9,066 bases of DNA, from NCBI GenBank assembly GCA_024653645.1, contig JANLHK010000122.1:1-9066 (forward strand), written 5' to 3'. The position numbers and the translations under genes were made by a program. Within the stretch, counting starts at the first letter, position 1. Each line of letters begins with the position of its first letter. Below, one piece after another: positions 6,712-9,066 of this stretch. The notes under the pieces are model-generated. The model was not told where the DNA came from. It ran no database searches and was given only the letters and a program-made list of their open reading frames with translations. The stretch comes from Candidatus Roizmanbacteria bacterium. Its GTDB lineage: Bacteria; Patescibacteriota; Microgenomatia; UBA1406.

Positions 6712-8501
6712 GCTTGTTTAAACCAAAAAAGAAGGAAGAAAAGGTGTCGGCAACACCAGCCAGTGCGCCCGGCAGCGCCGCTAAAACAGGACCGGTTAAA
6801 ACCGATAAAATCGCCGAGCGCTTTGCGCTGGGTATGACCAGTGTGGGTGATATTGTCGCCCCATCCTATGTTGAAGTTGATTTCTCACACATCATGGTAG
6901 ACAAGCACTATTACACCACGTTGTTTGTCGTGGGATACCCCCGCTATGTCGGACCCAATTGGCTGAACCCGCTGATCACCTTTGATCATCCTCTCTATAT
7001 ATCTATGTATATTTATCCCACCCAATCAAAAATCGTGTTGGAGGATTTGAAACGGAAAATAGGCGAAATGGAAGCGACTATTGAGGGTGAGGTCCGGTCA
7101 GGCAAGGTGGTCGACCCCACGGTACAGGTTGCCCTTGATGACGCCCTGTCCCTGCAGGCCGAAATAGCAAAAGGGGCTGAACGGTTTTTCCAGTTTGGAC
7201 TCTACATCACCATTCCCGCCGACACCAAAGAAGAGCTGGAAACTAAAACGAAAGAGGTATCCAGCATGTTATCATCGCTGCTAGTTATTTCAAAGCGTGC
7301 GGTGCTTGAGGCAGAAGAAGGATTTAAGTCAACACTGCCGCTCTTTATGGACCAACTGGCAGTATGGCGCAATATGGACACGACCTCGCTGGCCATGACC
7401 TTCCCATTTATCACCTCATCACTATCTGAAGATAAGGGTATTTTGTACGGTGTCAATCAGAGCGATACGAGTCTCGTTATCTTTGACCGATTCGGCCTTG
7501 AAAACGCCAATATGGTGGTGCTGGGTAAGTCCGGAGGAGGAAAAAGCTTTTTGGTTAAGCTTGATGTGATGCGCCAGCTCATGGTGGGAGTTGAGGTCAT
7601 CATTGTCGACCCTGAAAATGAGTATCAAAACGTGTGCAACAAGTTTGGCGGCGAGTATGTACAGTATGCTCTCTCCAGCCCCGTGCGCATCAACCCTTTT
7701 GACCTGCCCATCGGTGAAGCCGAGGAAGATGCGCTGGCCAATAACGTACTGTCGTTGCACACCCTCATGAAAATCATTATGGGTGAGTTGACGCCCGAGG
7801 AAGACGCGCTGCTTGATAAGGCGCTGATTATGACCTACCAGCAAAAAGGCATTACCCAGGATCCGTTGACGCATAACAATGAGCCTCCCCTGCTGGAGGA
7901 TTTGTATAAGGTGCTGATTGGTATGGAGGAACCGGCCTCACAGTCAATGGCATTCAAGTTTGAAAAATTCATTAAAGGATCAGCCTCCGGTATATTTAAT
8001 TCACAATCAAACTTCCATTTCAAAAACAAACTCACGGTGTTTGGCATTCGGGATCTGGAAGAAAACCTGCGCCCAGTGGCCATGTACATTACCCTCAACT
8101 ACATTTGGACCAAGGTGCGCCACGAGAACAAACAGCGTGAGTTGATTATTGATGAAGCATGGTACCTAATCAAACAAAAAGATACCGCAGAGTACATCTT
8201 TAACTTTGCCAAGCGGGCGCGCAAATACGGATTGGGATTAACGACCATTACGCAGGATGTTGAGGATTTCTTGGCAACCAATGAAGGAAAGGCGATAATT
8301 ACCAACTCAAGTATGCAGATACTCTTGAAACAGTCCCCGGTTGCTATTGATAAAATTGCCGAAATATTCTATCTTACCTCAGGCGAAAAACACTATTTAC
8401 TGTCAAGCGGCGTGGGAGAAGGCTTGTTGTTTGCTGGACCATCTCACGTTGCCATTCAGGTATTAGCCGCACCACATGAAAAAGAAATTATCGATGGTTA
8501 A
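6708..8501 (+). CDS. VirB4-family type IV secretion ATPase
   Basis: A 597-residue motor ATPase expected on the cytoplasmic face of the membrane, powering assembly or substrate transfer. Residues 1-33 are a Lys/Ala/Pro-rich tail. Residues about 48-230 are the VirB4 N-terminal region (VEVDFSHIMVDKHYYTTLFV, then GYPRYVGPNWLNPL and ERFFQFGLYITIPADTKEEL). The RecA-like domain begins near 240 with GILYGVN and LVIFDRFGLENANMVVLG. Walker A is GKSGGGKS (273-280) and IIVDPENEY is at 298-306. Walker B is ELIIDEAWYLI (478-488; Asp482, Glu483). AKRARKYGLG (501-510) and TTITQDVEDF (512-521) follow, and the C-terminus is complete (LLFAGPSHVAIQVLA). All catalytic residues are intact. It starts in an ATGA overlap with the TraC-like gene and overlaps the next gene at its 3' end. 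Whether the system conjugates DNA, exports protein or takes up DNA is not shown. Confidence 0.95.
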   Translation: MSLFKPKKKEEKVSATPASAPGSAAKTGPVKTDKIAERFALGMTSVGDIVAPSYVEVDFSHIMVDKHYYTTLFVVGYPRYVGPNWLNPLITFDHPLYISMYIYPTQSKIVLEDLKRKIGEMEATIEGEVRSGKVVDPTVQVALDDALSLQAEIAKGAERFFQFGLYITIPADTKEELETKTKEVSSMLSSLLVISKRAVLEAEEGFKSTLPLFMDQLAVWRNMDTTSLAMTFPFITSSLSEDKGILYGVNQSDTSLVIFDRFGLENANMVVLGKSGGGKSFLVKLDVMRQLMVGVEVIIVDPENEYQNVCNKFGGEYVQYALSSPVRINPFDLPIGEAEEDALANNVLSLHTLMKIIMGELTPEEDALLDKALIMTYQQKGITQDPLTHNNEPPLLEDLYKVLIGMEEPASQSMAFKFEKFIKGSASGIFNSQSNFHFKNKLTVFGIRDLEENLRPVAMYITLNYIWTKVRHENKQRELIIDEAWYLIKQKDTAEYIFNFAKRARKYGLGLTTITQDVEDFLATNEGKAIITNSSMQILLKQSPVAIDKIAEIFYLTSGEKHYLLSSGVGEGLLFAGPSHVAIQVLAAPHEKEIIDG

Positions 8502-9033
8502 GCAGTTATTACAATTCCCGCATATTTCCCGAATATTCTCCGCACGATTCATTTCCCTCTCTGCCCATCTCTGTCTCCTTGTTGGCTTTTTACTGTTAGG
8601 AAGCGCTAATATTTACTACTTCACTTCCCTTCCTCGCAATCTCCGCGGGCTCCTGGCACAGCCGGTTAACGCGTCACTGCTCAATATCGTATTAACCGAA
8701 TCAAGTACCGAGCCGGTAGAAGCAGTTGTGGTGGATATACTACAACAACAGGGCAGGGCTGATCTGGTTCAGAAACACATCAGTATGAGTACCGTGCGCA
8801 ATCAACAACTGGACGGTATTACCGCCCTGCTGCAAAAAAACCCCTTATTCGTTGATGGGTATGGATATAAAACAATGTTACTCTACCGAAGCGGACGTTG
8901 TGAAGATGCACGCAATATAATTGCTCAAGCGCGTACGCTGGACCCCATGAGGGAAGATATTGCACTGATTGAAGCAAAGCTCTTAGCTTCGTTTTCGCAT
9001 CCAGAAGCCTGCGGCCGAGAGAATACCCGGTAA
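8476..9033 (+). CDS. Small membrane-anchored protein with TPR-like repeat
   Basis: A 185-residue protein not recognised as a named family. A basic N-terminus leads to one hydrophobic segment (about 27-49, SLSAHLCLLVGFLLLGSANIY), either a membrane anchor or an uncleaved signal. Residues 75-105 are probably helical. One TPR-like unit can be seen at about 125-157 (GYKTMLLYRSGRCEDARNII and onward, ending LDP), followed by a further helix (IALIEAKLLAS). A start at 8476 overlaps virB4 by 26 nt. An in-frame ATG at 8494 would overlap by 8 nt, and neither has a clear Shine-Dalgarno. Its place at the end of the secretion operon suggests an envelope assembly or scaffold role, but this is inference. Two cysteines (142, 179) lie in the part outside the hydrophobic segment. 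Confidence 0.7.
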   Translation: MKKKLSMVKQLLQFPHISRIFSARFISLSAHLCLLVGFLLLGSANIYYFTSLPRNLRGLLAQPVNASLLNIVLTESSTEPVEAVVVDILQQQGRADLVQKHISMSTVRNQQLDGITALLQKNPLFVDGYGYKTMLLYRSGRCEDARNIIAQARTLDPMREDIALIEAKLLASFSHPEACGRENTR

Positions 9034-9066
9034 CGCAAGTAGAATGGTGGGAGAACCCGTTTCAGG

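Noticed and set aside
6700..6720. virB4 broken by a frameshift into two pieces
   Set aside because: The junction is a clean ATGA overlap like that at 6061, the second protein begins with its own basic linker, and separate TraC-like and VirB4 genes fit the cluster type. It is not treated as a pseudogene.
9044..9066. Start of another operon gene (ATG at 9044, open to the window end)
   Set aside because: Only seven full codons are visible and no ribosome site is clear. It may be real, but it cannot be supported from this window.

Overview
The window looks like chromosomal DNA of a Patescibacteria (Candidate Phyla Radiation) bacterium; the exact lineage cannot be read from it. The main reason is the secretion module on the right: a PrgI-family membrane protein, a short TraC-like protein and a separate VirB4 ATPase. 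The protein patterns and gene order match what I recall of CPR genomes. Genes are tightly packed with several ATGA stop/start overlaps. TGA works as a normal stop at least four times, so the UGA-to-glycine code of Gracilibacteria/Absconditabacteria is not in use. Several genes have no visible Shine-Dalgarno sequence.

Left block, minus strand (about 112-2910): a YtxH-like membrane-anchored coiled-coil protein, an Mn-type superoxide dismutase and a KefB/C-like cation:proton antiporter with a TrkA-N domain, read in that order. The first two overlap by 4 nt and the third follows after 54 nt, so they probably form one stress-related operon. A candidate promoter with a 7-bp inverted repeat lies ahead of the first gene and would give an almost leaderless mRNA. 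The 1-111 tail holds one weak imperfect hairpin and no gene.

Middle block, minus strand (3011-5151): groES and groEL, ending in a perfect 14-bp stem intrinsic terminator. Upstream of groES lie a TTGACA/TATTAA promoter, a CIRCE-like operator with one perfect and one degenerate arm, and a separate 16-bp perfect palindrome over the -10. The 2885-3010 stretch is AT-rich and shows no gene.

Right block, plus strand (5178-9033 or beyond): divergent from groESL, a type IV secretion-like operon of PrgI-family protein, TraC-like protein, VirB4 ATPase and a small membrane-anchored protein with a TPR-like repeat, all overlapping. PrgI would sit in the membrane and VirB4 would supply ATP hydrolysis on the cytoplasmic side. 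The TraC-like protein appears to provide an N-terminal VirB4/TraC region as a separate chain. No relaxase, coupling protein, pilin or VirB6-like gene is inside the window, so conjugation, DNA uptake and protein export cannot be told apart. The two divergent operons share a 137-bp spacer containing the CIRCE-like site, so chaperone and secretion transcription might be linked.
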